From NCBI GenBank assembly GCA_052180195.1, contig CP197469.1: a stretch of 64,000 bases of DNA; one strand, 5' to 3'. The notes beneath the pieces were generated by a model. The model was given only the letters and a program-made list of their open reading frames with translations. It was not told the DNA's origin and ran no database searches. The DNA comes from Gottfriedia sp002574545 (GTDB taxonomy: Bacteria; Bacillota; Bacilli; Bacillales; Bacillaceae_G). Made by a program: the position numbers and the translations under genes. The stretch's first letter is position 1. Each line of letters opens with the position of its first letter. This document shows positions 51,298-60,183 of this stretch, piece after piece.

Positions 51298-53729
51298 TGC
51301 AATCATCGGAAAAATTATATAATATCCCTTTAGAAGATATAATTGGTGACCGCTTTGGTCGATATAGTAAGTATATTATTCAAGAACGTGCTTTACCTGA
51401 CGCTCGTGACGGGTTAAAGCCAGTTCAACGTCGTATTTTATATTCAATGCATGTTGAAGGAAACACACAAGATAAGCCTTACCGTAAATCTGCAAAAACA
51501 GTCGGAAATGTAATAGGTAATTACCATCCACATGGTGATACTTCTGTTTATGATGCGATGGTACGACTAAGTCAAGATTGGAAATTAAGAAACGTATTAA
51601 TTCAAATGCATGGTAATAACGGTAGTATCGATGGAGATCCTCCAGCAGCAATGCGTTATACGGAAGCTAGGTTATCAGCAATAGCAAGTGAATTATTGAG
51701 AGATATTGATAAAGAAACAGTTGATTTTGTGCCAAACTTTGATGATACGAGTATGGAGCCAGTTGTTTTACCATCAATGTTTCCAAATTTATTAGTTAAC
51801 GGTAGCACTGGAATATCTGCAGGATATGCAACTGAAATACCTTCGCACCACCTTGGAGAAGTAATCGATGCAACGATTATGCGCATTGAAAATAAAAACT
51901 GTACAGTAGATGAATTAATGACTGTCATTCACGGTCCCGATTTTGCGACTGGAGGGATTATTCAAGGTAAAGATGGTATTAAAAAAGCTTATGAAACAGG
52001 AAAAGGAAAAATCATTATTCGAAGCCGTGTTCATACCGAGGATTTACGCGGTGGAAAGCAGGCATTAATCATTACTGAAATTCCTTCAGAAGTTAATAAA
52101 GCGAATTTAGTTAAGAAAATAGATGAGGTTCGTCTTGATCGAAAAGTTGATGGAATTACGGAAGTCCGTGATGAAACAGATCGTACTGGTCTACGTATTG
52201 TCATTGAACTAAAAAAAGATGCTAATAACGAAGCCATTTTAAATTACTTATATAAAAATACCGAGCTTCAAATTCCTTATAACTTTAATATGGTTGCGAT
52301 TTATAATCGCACACCTAAACAGATGTCATTACCAGCTATTCTTGATGCGTATATCGAACATCAAAAAGAAGTCATAACAAATCGTACAAATTTTGATCTA
52401 AGAAAAGCAAAAGCTCGCGGTCATGTTGTAGAAGGTTTAATGAAGGCTTTATCTATTTTAGATGAAGTCATTACAACAATCCGTTCTGCAAATGATAAAC
52501 GCGATGCAAAAGATAAGTTAATTGCTCAATTTGAGTTTACTGAACAACAAGCAGAAGCGATTGTTATGTTACAGTTATATCGTTTAACAAATACTGATAT
52601 TACTGCATTACAAGCAGAAGCAGATGAGTTAGATAAAAAAATTAAACAGCTTGAAGCTATTCTAAATAGTGAAGCAAAATTAATGTCAGTTATAAAAACA
52701 GATTTAAAGAAAATTAAGTTAAAATATGCAGACGACAGACGTTCGACAATTCAAGAAGAGATCGAGGAAATTAAAATTTCTAGAGAAGATATAATCGCTC
52801 AAGAAGACGTAATTGTCACGGTTACGAGTGAAGGATACGTTAAACGAACTAGTCCAAGATCTTATTCAGCTTCGAATGGTAAAGATTACGGTATGAAAGA
52901 AGGCGACCGTTTAATTTATCAAATAGAAAGTACAACGACAGATACACTTATTTTATTTACGTCAAAAGGTAACTATTTATATTTACCAATTCATGAGATG
53001 CAGGATATTAGATGGAAAGATATGGGACAACATGTTGCTAATATTATTCCGATTGAACGAGACGAAGCAATTCTTTCAGCTACAGTCGTAAATAATTTTG
53101 AAGAAAATAAGGATTATATTTTATTTGTCACTAAAAATGGTGTTGTTAAACGGACAAGTATACAGCAATTAAAAGTACAACGATATTCAAAACCACTTGT
53201 CGGTATGTCAATTAAGGCTGATGATTCACTAATCTTTGCTGGTGTCACGTCAGAAACAGATCAAGTGTTATTAGCTACAAGTTTAGGCTACACATTGTTA
53301 TTTAATATTGAAGAGATTAGTATTCAAGGCTTAAGAGCTGGTGGAGTTAAAGGAATTAACCTAAAGGAACATGATTTTGTAGTTTCTGCAGACACAATTA
53401 GTAATGAAGTGAAAGAAATATTCTGTGCAACACATCGAGGGGCCATAAAAAAAATGAGACTCGATACGATCCCTCAAAGTTCTAGAGGTACACGCGGTGT
53501 TAAAGTCCTTCGAGATTTAAAAAATAATCCTCATTTATTAATTGGGGTATACGCAATTAATGAAAATGATATGTTTGCTCTACTAAGTAAATCTGGACAA
53601 TTTGAGACAGTTGACCCAACTGATTTAAGAAATAGTGATCAATATAGTAATGGATCCTTTGTTATGGATACAGATGATTCTGGTGAAATAAAGACAATCA
53701 TTCGATATAAAAAAGAAGAAAATAGTTAA
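51297..53729 (+). CDS. parC: DNA topoisomerase IV subunit A
   Basis: DNA-cleaving subunit, 810 residues. The catalytic tyrosine is Y121 in PPAAMRYTEARLSAIASEL. The quinolone-resistance region reads NYHPHGDTSVYDAMVRLSQ: relative to S. aureus GrlA, Thr replaces Ser80 and Asp replaces Glu84. The C-terminal beta-pinwheel has repeats such as VIVTVTSEGYVKRTSPRSY. GyrA is excluded as the alternative by pairing with parE and by the yneT-parE-parC order of B. subtilis. Confidence 0.96.
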   Translation: MQSSEKLYNIPLEDIIGDRFGRYSKYIIQERALPDARDGLKPVQRRILYSMHVEGNTQDKPYRKSAKTVGNVIGNYHPHGDTSVYDAMVRLSQDWKLRNVLIQMHGNNGSIDGDPPAAMRYTEARLSAIASELLRDIDKETVDFVPNFDDTSMEPVVLPSMFPNLLVNGSTGISAGYATEIPSHHLGEVIDATIMRIENKNCTVDELMTVIHGPDFATGGIIQGKDGIKKAYETGKGKIIIRSRVHTEDLRGGKQALIITEIPSEVNKANLVKKIDEVRLDRKVDGITEVRDETDRTGLRIVIELKKDANNEAILNYLYKNTELQIPYNFNMVAIYNRTPKQMSLPAILDAYIEHQKEVITNRTNFDLRKAKARGHVVEGLMKALSILDEVITTIRSANDKRDAKDKLIAQFEFTEQQAEAIVMLQLYRLTNTDITALQAEADELDKKIKQLEAILNSEAKLMSVIKTDLKKIKLKYADDRRSTIQEEIEEIKISREDIIAQEDVIVTVTSEGYVKRTSPRSYSASNGKDYGMKEGDRLIYQIESTTTDTLILFTSKGNYLYLPIHEMQDIRWKDMGQHVANIIPIERDEAILSATVVNNFEENKDYILFVTKNGVVKRTSIQQLKVQRYSKPLVGMSIKADDSLIFAGVTSETDQVLLATSLGYTLLFNIEEISIQGLRAGGVKGINLKEHDFVVSADTISNEVKEIFCATHRGAIKKMRLDTIPQSSRGTRGVKVLRDLKNNPHLLIGVYAINENDMFALLSKSGQFETVDPTDLRNSDQYSNGSFVMDTDDSGEIKTIIRYKKEENS

Positions 53730-53735
53730 AAACAG

Positions 53736-53769
53736 ACCTATTCCAAGTTTTTTGGAATAGGTTTTTTTG
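53736..53769 (+). terminator. Intrinsic terminator after parC
   Basis: ACCTATTCCAA pairs with TTGGAATAGGT, followed by a T run. Confidence 0.9.
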
Positions 53770-54010
53770 TCGGATTTGTCGAAAAATGTAAAATAATACT
53801 AGGAAAATATTATTTTAGGAGTATCCTAGTAAAATTGATTAAAATCCTTTAATTTTATATTTCGAAAATAAGGAAAAAAGGTTTTTGATAGTATTTTAAT
53901 GGGAATAATTACCTAAAACAAAAGTAAATCGACAGAATTGTCGAAATTTTTTGAATCAAAAGAACTTGTCTAACGAAAAAATATAGCTTACTATTTTCTT
54001 AAGAATTTTA

Positions 54011-54025
54011 AATTTTCAAAAAATA
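54011..54025. promoter_or_regulatory. CodY-like box before livJ
   Basis: AATTTTCAAAAAATA agrees with the CodY consensus AATTTTCWGAAAATT at 13 of 15 positions by my alignment. It lies 21 bases before the livJ ATG. CodY control of branched-chain amino-acid uptake is well known in Bacillus. In an AT-rich spacer such matches can occur by chance. Confidence 0.45.
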
Positions 54026-54046
54026 GGTTATTAAGGGGGAGTACAT

Positions 54047-55228
54047 ATGGTTTTAAAGAAGGGATTTGCTATTTTGGCATCAGTATCACTAACTGCGGGT
54101 ATTTTAGCAGGCTGTGGTAATAGTAGTTCAAAAGATGGGAACCAAGTCATTAAAATTGCAACAAATACACCATTATCTGGTAATAATGCAATTTTAGGTG
54201 AATCTATTAAACTTGGAGCTCAGCTTGCGTTAGAGGATCAAAAAGCAGAATTCAAAAAATTAGGCTTTGATTTAAAGATCGTGCCTTATGATGACCAAGG
54301 GGATCCAAAAAAAGGTGTAGCAAATGCTGAGCAATTAGCTGCAGACAATAAAATTCTTGGAGTTGTAGGACATTTAAACTCTGGAGTAGCAATTCCATCG
54401 TCAGTAAAGTATGAGAAAGACCATATCGTAATGGTATCGCCTTCAAATACTGCAAATGAAGTAACTGATCGTGGATTAGGAGTAGTTAACCGAATTTGTG
54501 CTCGTGATGACTTCCAAGGTCCTGCAGGTGCAAATTTCGCTGTAAATACATTAAAAGCTAAAAATATTTTTATCATTCAAGATAAAACACCTTACGGAAC
54601 TGGTTTAGCAAATGAATTCAAAGCTGCGGCTGAGAAATTAGGCGCTAAAATTTTAGGTGAAGAAGGGATCTCAATTGGAGATAAAGACTTTAACGGTGTA
54701 CTAAATAATGCGATTGCGAAAAAGCCTGATTTAGTATTCTTTGGTGGACTTTATGCTGAAGGTGGAATTTTATTAAAACAAGCTCGTGAAAAAGGATTAA
54801 ACATCCCATTCATGGGTGGAGATGGAATGGACTCTTCAGGTTTAGTTGATATTGCTGGAGATGCTGTTAAAAACTTCTACTACACTTCAGTTGCTGGTGA
54901 TACGTTAAAAACAGATAAAGGTAAAGCTTTTGCTGACGCTTATAAAGCTAAATTTAATAAAAACATTGAGTCGTTCTCATCTTACGGATATGACTCTGCT
55001 GGTGTGTTATTAGAAGGACTAAAAAATGCGATCAACGATAACAAAGGAAAAACTCCTACTCGTGAACAAGTTGAAAAAGCAGTTCGTGCAGTCCAAGATT
55101 ATGATGGAGTAGTAACGAAGGTGGGCTTTGACAACAAAGGGGACAACAAATACGCAAAAGTATTTATTTATACGTTTAAAGAAGCTAAATATCCTGGTAC
55201 TCAAGAAGGCGAAGTTACTAAACCATAA
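54047..55228 (+). CDS. livJ: Branched-chain amino acid ABC transporter substrate-binding lipoprotein
   Basis: A 393-residue type-I periplasmic-binding-fold lipoprotein. The signal peptide ends in the lipobox LTAGILAGCGN (Cys23 modified). The ligand domain begins IKIATNTPLSGNNAILGESI and has VVGHLNSGVAIPSSVKYEKD, typical of LivJ/LivK. It should capture Leu, Ile or Val and deliver them to LivHMGF. Start follows AGGGGGAG. A terminator after the gene suggests it is transcribed more than the permease genes. Confidence 0.93.
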   Translation: MVLKKGFAILASVSLTAGILAGCGNSSSKDGNQVIKIATNTPLSGNNAILGESIKLGAQLALEDQKAEFKKLGFDLKIVPYDDQGDPKKGVANAEQLAADNKILGVVGHLNSGVAIPSSVKYEKDHIVMVSPSNTANEVTDRGLGVVNRICARDDFQGPAGANFAVNTLKAKNIFIIQDKTPYGTGLANEFKAAAEKLGAKILGEEGISIGDKDFNGVLNNAIAKKPDLVFFGGLYAEGGILLKQAREKGLNIPFMGGDGMDSSGLVDIAGDAVKNFYYTSVAGDTLKTDKGKAFADAYKAKFNKNIESFSSYGYDSAGVLLEGLKNAINDNKGKTPTREQVEKAVRAVQDYDGVVTKVGFDNKGDNKYAKVFIYTFKEAKYPGTQEGEVTKP

Positions 55229-55253
55229 TGTTAGAACTTTGCTAACCAGAAAA

Positions 55254-55296
55254 AGAAAAGAGTATCCCGTAAAAAACGAGATACTCTTTTTCTCTC
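55254..55296 (+). terminator. Internal operon terminator between livJ and livH
   Basis: AAAAGAGTATC pairs with GATACTCTTTT, followed by TCTC. Partial read-through would set a livJ excess over livHMGF. Confidence 0.82.
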
Positions 55297-55364
55297 AATA
55301 AGTTGAGAAAATTGTAAAATTTTGGAAGTTGAAGTAATAAATTATATATAGGAGGTCTAAATAC

Positions 55365-56348
55365 ATGAATGAAGTAATCCAAACACTACCTCAAGTTCTA
55401 ATAGACGGTCTTGTTTTAGGAGCAGTATATGCAATCGTAGCACTTGGTTACACGATGGTTTATGGGATATTAGAACTAATCAATTTTGCGCATGGTGAAA
55501 TATTCATGGCGGGTGCGTTTATAGGTACTGCGGTATTAATTACATTTACTGGTTTAGGTTTATTAAGTAGTTTACCTGCAATTATCGTGTTAGCAATCGT
55601 ATTAATCATAGCTTCATTAGCTACTGGTTTCCTGGGAATGGGGATTGAAAGAGTTGCTTATCGTCCATTGCGAAAAGCACCAAAGTTAATTACATTAATT
55701 ACAGCAATCGGTATTTCATTTTTACTTCAAGATATCGTACGTTTTATTGCTGAATTAAAAGAAGGAAATTACATTATTACTGGTCCATCACTATTTTCAG
55801 GACAACACCAAATTAAAACTAGCTCAATTCTTTCTTCGTTTGGAAATGCACAAATTAAATCAGCATCCATCATTATTTTAGTCGTTGCAGTTGTAATGAT
55901 GATTTCATTAGATTACTTCATCAATAAAACAAAATGGGGTACAGCAATGCGTGCAGTTGCACAAGATCGTGAGACTGCATCACTAATGTCCGTAAACGTT
56001 AACAAAGTCATTTCTTTAACATTCTTTTTAGGTTCTGGATTAGGTGGTGCAACTGGCGTACTATTTGCATTACAGTACAACACAATTGATCCGTATATCG
56101 GCTTTATTTTAGGTCTAAAAGCATTTACAGCAGCGGTATTAGGTGGAATCGGAAATATCCGTGGTGCGATGCTTGGCGGTTTATTAATCGGTTTGATCGA
56201 AGTCTTTGCGGCAACAAATTTATCAACTTTAACACATGGCATCTTCCCATCAGAATATAAAGATGTTGTTGCATTTGGAATTTTAATTCTAGTTCTAATA
56301 TTCAAGCCAGAAGGTTTATTAGGTAAACCTGTAGCTGAGAAAGTGTAG
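55365..56348 (+). CDS. livH: Branched-chain amino acid ABC transporter permease LivH
   Basis: A 327-residue membrane permease. It begins with QVLIDGLVLGAVYAIVALGY and GILELINFAHGEIFMAGAFI, the LivH signature, and has the EAA-like coupling region GTAMRAVAQDRETASLMSVN. About eight helices. Start ATG follows AGGAGG. It is followed nine bases later by livM. Confidence 0.95.
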   Translation: MNEVIQTLPQVLIDGLVLGAVYAIVALGYTMVYGILELINFAHGEIFMAGAFIGTAVLITFTGLGLLSSLPAIIVLAIVLIIASLATGFLGMGIERVAYRPLRKAPKLITLITAIGISFLLQDIVRFIAELKEGNYIITGPSLFSGQHQIKTSSILSSFGNAQIKSASIIILVVAVVMMISLDYFINKTKWGTAMRAVAQDRETASLMSVNVNKVISLTFFLGSGLGGATGVLFALQYNTIDPYIGFILGLKAFTAAVLGGIGNIRGAMLGGLLIGLIEVFAATNLSTLTHGIFPSEYKDVVAFGILILVLIFKPEGLLGKPVAEKV

Positions 56349-56357
56349 GTGAATTAG

Positions 56358-57626
56358 ATGAAGAGCTTATTAAATGGGGTAAAACAATCAAATAAACTAC
56401 AAGGAATTTTCTTAGGTGCTTATATTATTGTTACATCATTAGGATTATACCTATTGCAAGAATCAGTAACAGCATTTCTATTAATTCTATTCTCACTTTA
56501 CTTATTATATAAAACGAATTTTCCAGTCAAATTAAAGTGGAGTATTGGGATACTAGTTTTAACAGTGATCATGCCGTATGTAGCATCACAAGGTACAGCA
56601 CTTGAATCATATATGGGTGTAGCGACTTTAGTAGGAATCTATGTTGCAATGGCACTTGGATTAAACGTAGTAGTTGGGTTAGCAGGTTTATTAGATTTAG
56701 GTTTCGTAGCTTTCTTTGCAATCGGTTCATATACTTATGCAATCTTTTCTACAAAACAAGTAACGAATTTCTTACATTTTGACTTTCTTCCTTTTTCAGG
56801 AAACTCATTTTGGGCATTTATTATAATCGGTGGAATTATCGCTGCAATCGCAGGCGTATTATTAGGTATACCAGTACTTCGAGTAAAAGGTGATTATTTA
56901 GCAATTGTAACACTTGGATTTGGAGAAATTATTCGAATTGTATTTAATAACTTAGATAAACCAGTAAATATAACTGGAGGAGCACAAGGTATTTCTTCTA
57001 TTTCGCCACCTACTTTATTTGGATTAGAGATTGTTAATTCAAGCCAATTTTATTATGTGGTACTAGTTGTATTGGCAATCGTCATTTTAGCTGTTACGAG
57101 ATTACAAGATTCTAAGCTTGGTCGTTCTTGGCAGGCGGTTCGTGAAAATGAAATCGCTGCACAAGCATCAGGGATTCACTTAGTACGTACGAAATTAATT
57201 GCATTTGCAATCGGTGCATCGTTCTCAGGAATGATGGGGGTAGTATTCTCTGCAAAGCAAATGTTCATCGATCCGACAAGCTTTACATTACTTGAATCAA
57301 TCACAATCTTAGTAATGGTTATTTTAGGCGGTATGGGCAGCGTTCCAGGTGTAATCCTTGGTGCAGCACTAGTAACTATCTTAAACCTACAAGTATTAAC
57401 AGAAATTACAAATTATTTAAACCAATTAACTTTAGATGGCGTGATTAATTTACCACCTGCTTTATCGCCTGCTAAAATGCAACGTATGATTTTCGGGCTA
57501 ATTTTAGTACTTGTAGCAATCTTCAGGCCAAAAGGATTATTGCCTGCTAAAAATAAGATTGTTCCAAAAGAAGATGTCGTAGATCAAACTATAGTCGAAG
57601 AAAAAACAAGCTCAGTTTCATTTTAG
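56358..57626 (+). CDS. livM: Branched-chain amino acid ABC transporter permease LivM
   Basis: A 422-residue permease. The family motif LGLNVVVGLAGLLDLGFVAF lies near residue 105, and the coupling loop is GRSWQAVRENEIAAQASGIH. An N-terminal extension of about 75 residues with extra hydrophobic helices precedes the core, as in long LivM proteins. The end GLILVLVAIFRPKGLLPAKN is typical. Pairs with LivH to form the channel. Confidence 0.95.
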   Translation: MKSLLNGVKQSNKLQGIFLGAYIIVTSLGLYLLQESVTAFLLILFSLYLLYKTNFPVKLKWSIGILVLTVIMPYVASQGTALESYMGVATLVGIYVAMALGLNVVVGLAGLLDLGFVAFFAIGSYTYAIFSTKQVTNFLHFDFLPFSGNSFWAFIIIGGIIAAIAGVLLGIPVLRVKGDYLAIVTLGFGEIIRIVFNNLDKPVNITGGAQGISSISPPTLFGLEIVNSSQFYYVVLVVLAIVILAVTRLQDSKLGRSWQAVRENEIAAQASGIHLVRTKLIAFAIGASFSGMMGVVFSAKQMFIDPTSFTLLESITILVMVILGGMGSVPGVILGAALVTILNLQVLTEITNYLNQLTLDGVINLPPALSPAKMQRMIFGLILVLVAIFRPKGLLPAKNKIVPKEDVVDQTIVEEKTSSVSF

Positions 57627-57641
57627 GAGGGAGGTTGTCAA

Positions 57642-58412
57642 ATGTTAAAAACAACGAATTTAACGAAAAGTTTTGGCGGTCTAACAGCTGTTAATAATGT
57701 AAATATTGAAATTAAAGAAGGCTCAATTACAGCCGTAATTGGACCAAATGGTGCAGGAAAGACAACATTTTTTAATATGATCACAGGTGTATATACGCCT
57801 ACTAGTGGTGAAATATTGTTAGGAAATGAGAGCTTAGTCGGATTAAAGCCACATTCAGTTAATAAAAAAGGCATTGCGCGTACATTCCAAAATATTCGTT
57901 TATTTAGTAGTATGACTGCTTTAGAAAACGTCATGGTAGGAATGCATCAGCATTTAAAATATGGTGTTTTTTCAACAATTTTCCATTTACCTAAATTTAA
58001 AAAAGCAGAAAAATCGGCAATGAAAGAGGCATATAAATGGTTAGAATACGTAGGATTGGCTGATGTTTATAATGAAGAAGCATCAAGTCTATCTTACGGT
58101 GCACAAAGACGACTCGAAATAGCTCGCGCATTAGCATCTAGGCCAAGAATCTTACTTTTAGATGAACCAGCAGCAGGGATGAATCCGAAAGAAACGAAAG
58201 AATTGACTGATTTAATTTATCAAATGAGAGATGACCTTAACTTAACAATCGTCTTAATCGAGCATGATATGAAACTTGTTATGGAAATATCGGAATATTT
58301 ATTTGTACTTGATCATGGCGAAAAAATTGCAGAAGGAAAACCTCTCGAAATTCGTAATAATCAAAAAGTAATTGAAGCCTATTTAGGAAAAAGTGCAGTG
58401 ACTACTGCATAG
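57642..58412 (+). CDS. livG: Branched-chain amino acid ABC transporter ATP-binding protein LivG
   Basis: A 256-residue ATPase. Walker A is GPNGAGKTTFFNMITG, the signature region SLSYGAQRRLEIARALAS (YGAQ in place of SGGQ, common in LivG), and Walker B LLLDEPAAGMNPKE. The GIARTFQNIRLFSSMTALEN stretch is characteristic of LivG. Ribosome site GGAGGGAGG. Confidence 0.96.
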   Translation: MLKTTNLTKSFGGLTAVNNVNIEIKEGSITAVIGPNGAGKTTFFNMITGVYTPTSGEILLGNESLVGLKPHSVNKKGIARTFQNIRLFSSMTALENVMVGMHQHLKYGVFSTIFHLPKFKKAEKSAMKEAYKWLEYVGLADVYNEEASSLSYGAQRRLEIARALASRPRILLLDEPAAGMNPKETKELTDLIYQMRDDLNLTIVLIEHDMKLVMEISEYLFVLDHGEKIAEGKPLEIRNNQKVIEAYLGKSAVTTA

Positions 58413-58430
58413 TGAAAGGAGTACAAAAAG

Positions 58431-59138
58431 ATGACACTATTACAATTAAAAGATATTAACTCTTTTTACGGTGGTATACAAGCACTGAAAAATATAAACA
58501 TTGAAGTAAATGAGGGTGAAATAGTAACATTAATTGGTAGTAACGGTGCAGGAAAATCTACTACTCTAAAAACGATTTGTGGTCAAGTTAAACCAAAATC
58601 TGGAACGCTTATTTATAAAGGTGAAGAATTAATAAAGTTACAATCTCATGAAATTGCCTTAAAAGGAATTGCTCATGTACCGGAAGGAAGAAGAATCTTT
58701 TCTAAATTAACTGTAAAAGAAAATTTAGAGATGGGTGCTTTCTCAGTTAAAGATAAAAAACTAATCGCTGCTCGTATGGAAATGGTATTTGATTATTTTC
58801 CAAGACTAAAAGAGCGGATCAGCCAAAAAGGCGGTACGATGAGTGGAGGAGAACAACAAATGCTAGCAATTGGTCGAGGACTGATGATGGGGCCATCATT
58901 GCTAATGCTTGATGAACCATCAATGGGTCTTGCTCCAATTATCGTTGAACAAATATTTGAAATCATTGAGCAATTAAACAAACAAGGAATGACCATCTTA
59001 TTAGTTGAACAAAACGCCTACCAAGCATTACAAATTGCTCACCGTGGCTATGTCATTCAAACTGGTGAGATTCAAATGGTTGGTGAAGGTAAAGCATTAA
59101 TGAATAATGAAGAAGTGAAAAAAGCATATTTAGCATAA
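58431..59138 (+). CDS. livF: Branched-chain amino acid ABC transporter ATP-binding protein LivF
   Basis: A 235-residue ATPase, partner of LivG. Walker A GSNGAGKSTTLKTICG, signature GGTMSGGEQQMLAIGRGLMM, Walker B LLMLDEPSMGLAPIIVEQIF, the last being the LivF hallmark. Last gene of the operon; a strong terminator follows. Confidence 0.96.
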   Translation: MTLLQLKDINSFYGGIQALKNINIEVNEGEIVTLIGSNGAGKSTTLKTICGQVKPKSGTLIYKGEELIKLQSHEIALKGIAHVPEGRRIFSKLTVKENLEMGAFSVKDKKLIAARMEMVFDYFPRLKERISQKGGTMSGGEQQMLAIGRGLMMGPSLLMLDEPSMGLAPIIVEQIFEIIEQLNKQGMTILLVEQNAYQALQIAHRGYVIQTGEIQMVGEGKALMNNEEVKKAYLA

Positions 59139-59153
59139 TAAACAATGTAACGT

Positions 59154-59209
59154 AAAAAAGAGGATGTTTCATTGGTCAGGTTTTACTGACTTGTGAACAT
59201 CCTTTTTTG
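59154..59209 (+). terminator. Intrinsic terminator after livF
   Basis: AGGATGTT pairs with AACATCCT, with an inner GTCAG/CTGAC stem, followed by TTTTTT. Confidence 0.85.
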
Positions 59210-59237
59210 ATGTAAATGAATTTGAACTTACAAATAA

Positions 59238-59266
59238 TAAAAAGAGGGAACACCTTGGCTCCCTCA
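59238..59266 (-). terminator. Terminator of the minus-strand unknown gene
   Basis: On the minus strand GAGGGA pairs with TCCCTC and is followed by TTTTTATTATT. It lies 15 bases after the stop of the gene at 59281-59718. Confidence 0.78.
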
Positions 59267-59280
59267 TTAATACAAATTTA

Positions 59281-59718
59281 TTATTTATTAGAAATAAATT
59301 CTGAAACTTTTAATTGTTCTTCACTTGACGCATTGTTAATTGAAGATTGAAGTGATTCCTCTAGTAAACTACGATTCTTGTAAAAATCTTCATGTTTACT
59401 ATTATAATAGTACTTCACTGCTTCTAAATCTGAGAAAAACTCTTTTCCAAGCTTTAGAAGAAATGTTACTGGAAGTCCTTCGATCACTACTGTATTTACA
59501 TTTTCAGAAATTTCATTTACCGTACTGTTTGAAGTTGAAATCATTTCCTCGTTTAATTCTTTAACAAGTAATTGTTCGAACCCTTTTATTTTATTGTTTC
59601 TTTTTTTAATGATTCGCTTTTTGTTTGTCTTTAATAAACGAATGGAATGATGTTTATCAAGCAATACTGCTGAACGTTTCTTTTTCTTTAAAAAAATGCT
59701 GCTACTCAAAACTAGCAC
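59281..59718 (-). CDS. Protein of unknown function, basic N terminus
   Basis: A 145-residue protein I do not recognise. Residues 1-50 are strongly basic (RLLKTNKKRIIKKRNNKIKG), the rest acidic and probably helical (KELNEEMISTSNSTVNEISE; SSINNASSEEQLKVSEFISN). There is no transmembrane helix, cysteine motif or known domain. The ATG at 59718 follows AAGGGAG on the minus strand, and it has its own terminator, so it is probably real. It lies alone between livF and glyQS. Confidence 0.7.
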   Translation of the reverse strand: MLVLSSSIFLKKKKRSAVLLDKHHSIRLLKTNKKRIIKKRNNKIKGFEQLLVKELNEEMISTSNSTVNEISENVNTVVIEGLPVTFLLKLGKEFFSDLEAVKYYYNSKHEDFYKNRSLLEESLQSSINNASSEEQLKVSEFISNK

Positions 59719-59924
59719 TCCCTTCTGATAGTATAGTATATAAATAAAACAACTTTTCTATCATACCAAGTAATGCTCATACTGTAAAGGTTTTATCTTT
59801 ACATGTTATATTTCCAAAAAAAATTCAAAAAATTCACCGTTTTTTTCTATCAAAATTGTTCATAATAATATTTGACTTAATCATAGTCACTTTGTTAAAA
59901 TAACTACATATTATTTATTACATA

Positions 59925-60136
59925 TAACGTTGACGGAAAGAAGTACCTAAAGATTATTTTGTAAAAGCGAGTTGAGGATGGTGTGAGCTCAATCAAAACC
60001 TTTAGCGAAAGGCATTCCTGAGTTAATTTTTAAAGTGGACAATTTTTTTAATTGTCAACTAGGGTGGAACCGCGGGTGCATATACAGCTCTCGTCCCTAG
60101 GCAGAAAATGCCTAAGGATGAGAGCTTTTTTATTTC
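59925..60136 (+). promoter_or_regulatory. T-box riboswitch leader (glycine) of glyQS
   Basis: The stem I 3' side has GGTGTGAGCTC and then the specifier loop GAAA-GGC-ATTCC, with the glycine codon GGC at 60011-60013. The T-box core AGGGTGGAACCGCGGG is at 60061-60076. The terminator GCTCTC...GAGAGC-TTTTTT is at 60087-60132. Uncharged tRNA-Gly would stabilise the antiterminator and allow glyQS transcription. The 5' boundary is approximate. Confidence 0.92.
60087..60132 (+). terminator. Regulated terminator of the glyQS T-box
   Basis: GCTCTC and CCTAGGCA form the upstream arm, with the complement TGCCTAAGG and GAGAGC downstream, then a T run. It competes with the antiterminator formed by the T-box core. 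Confidence 0.88.
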
Positions 60137-60183
60137 ATTCTTGCATTTTCTAAAAAACAATTTGAAAATTGGAGGCAAATGAA

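Larger units (their letters stand above)
53730..54046. other. Intergenic regulatory stretch upstream of livJ
   Basis: 317 bases containing the parC terminator, two short inverted repeats (ACTAGGA...TCCTAGT at 53798-53830; CGACA-gaat-TGTCG at 53929-53942) and a CodY-like box close to the livJ start. No coding frame is seen. Confidence 0.55.
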
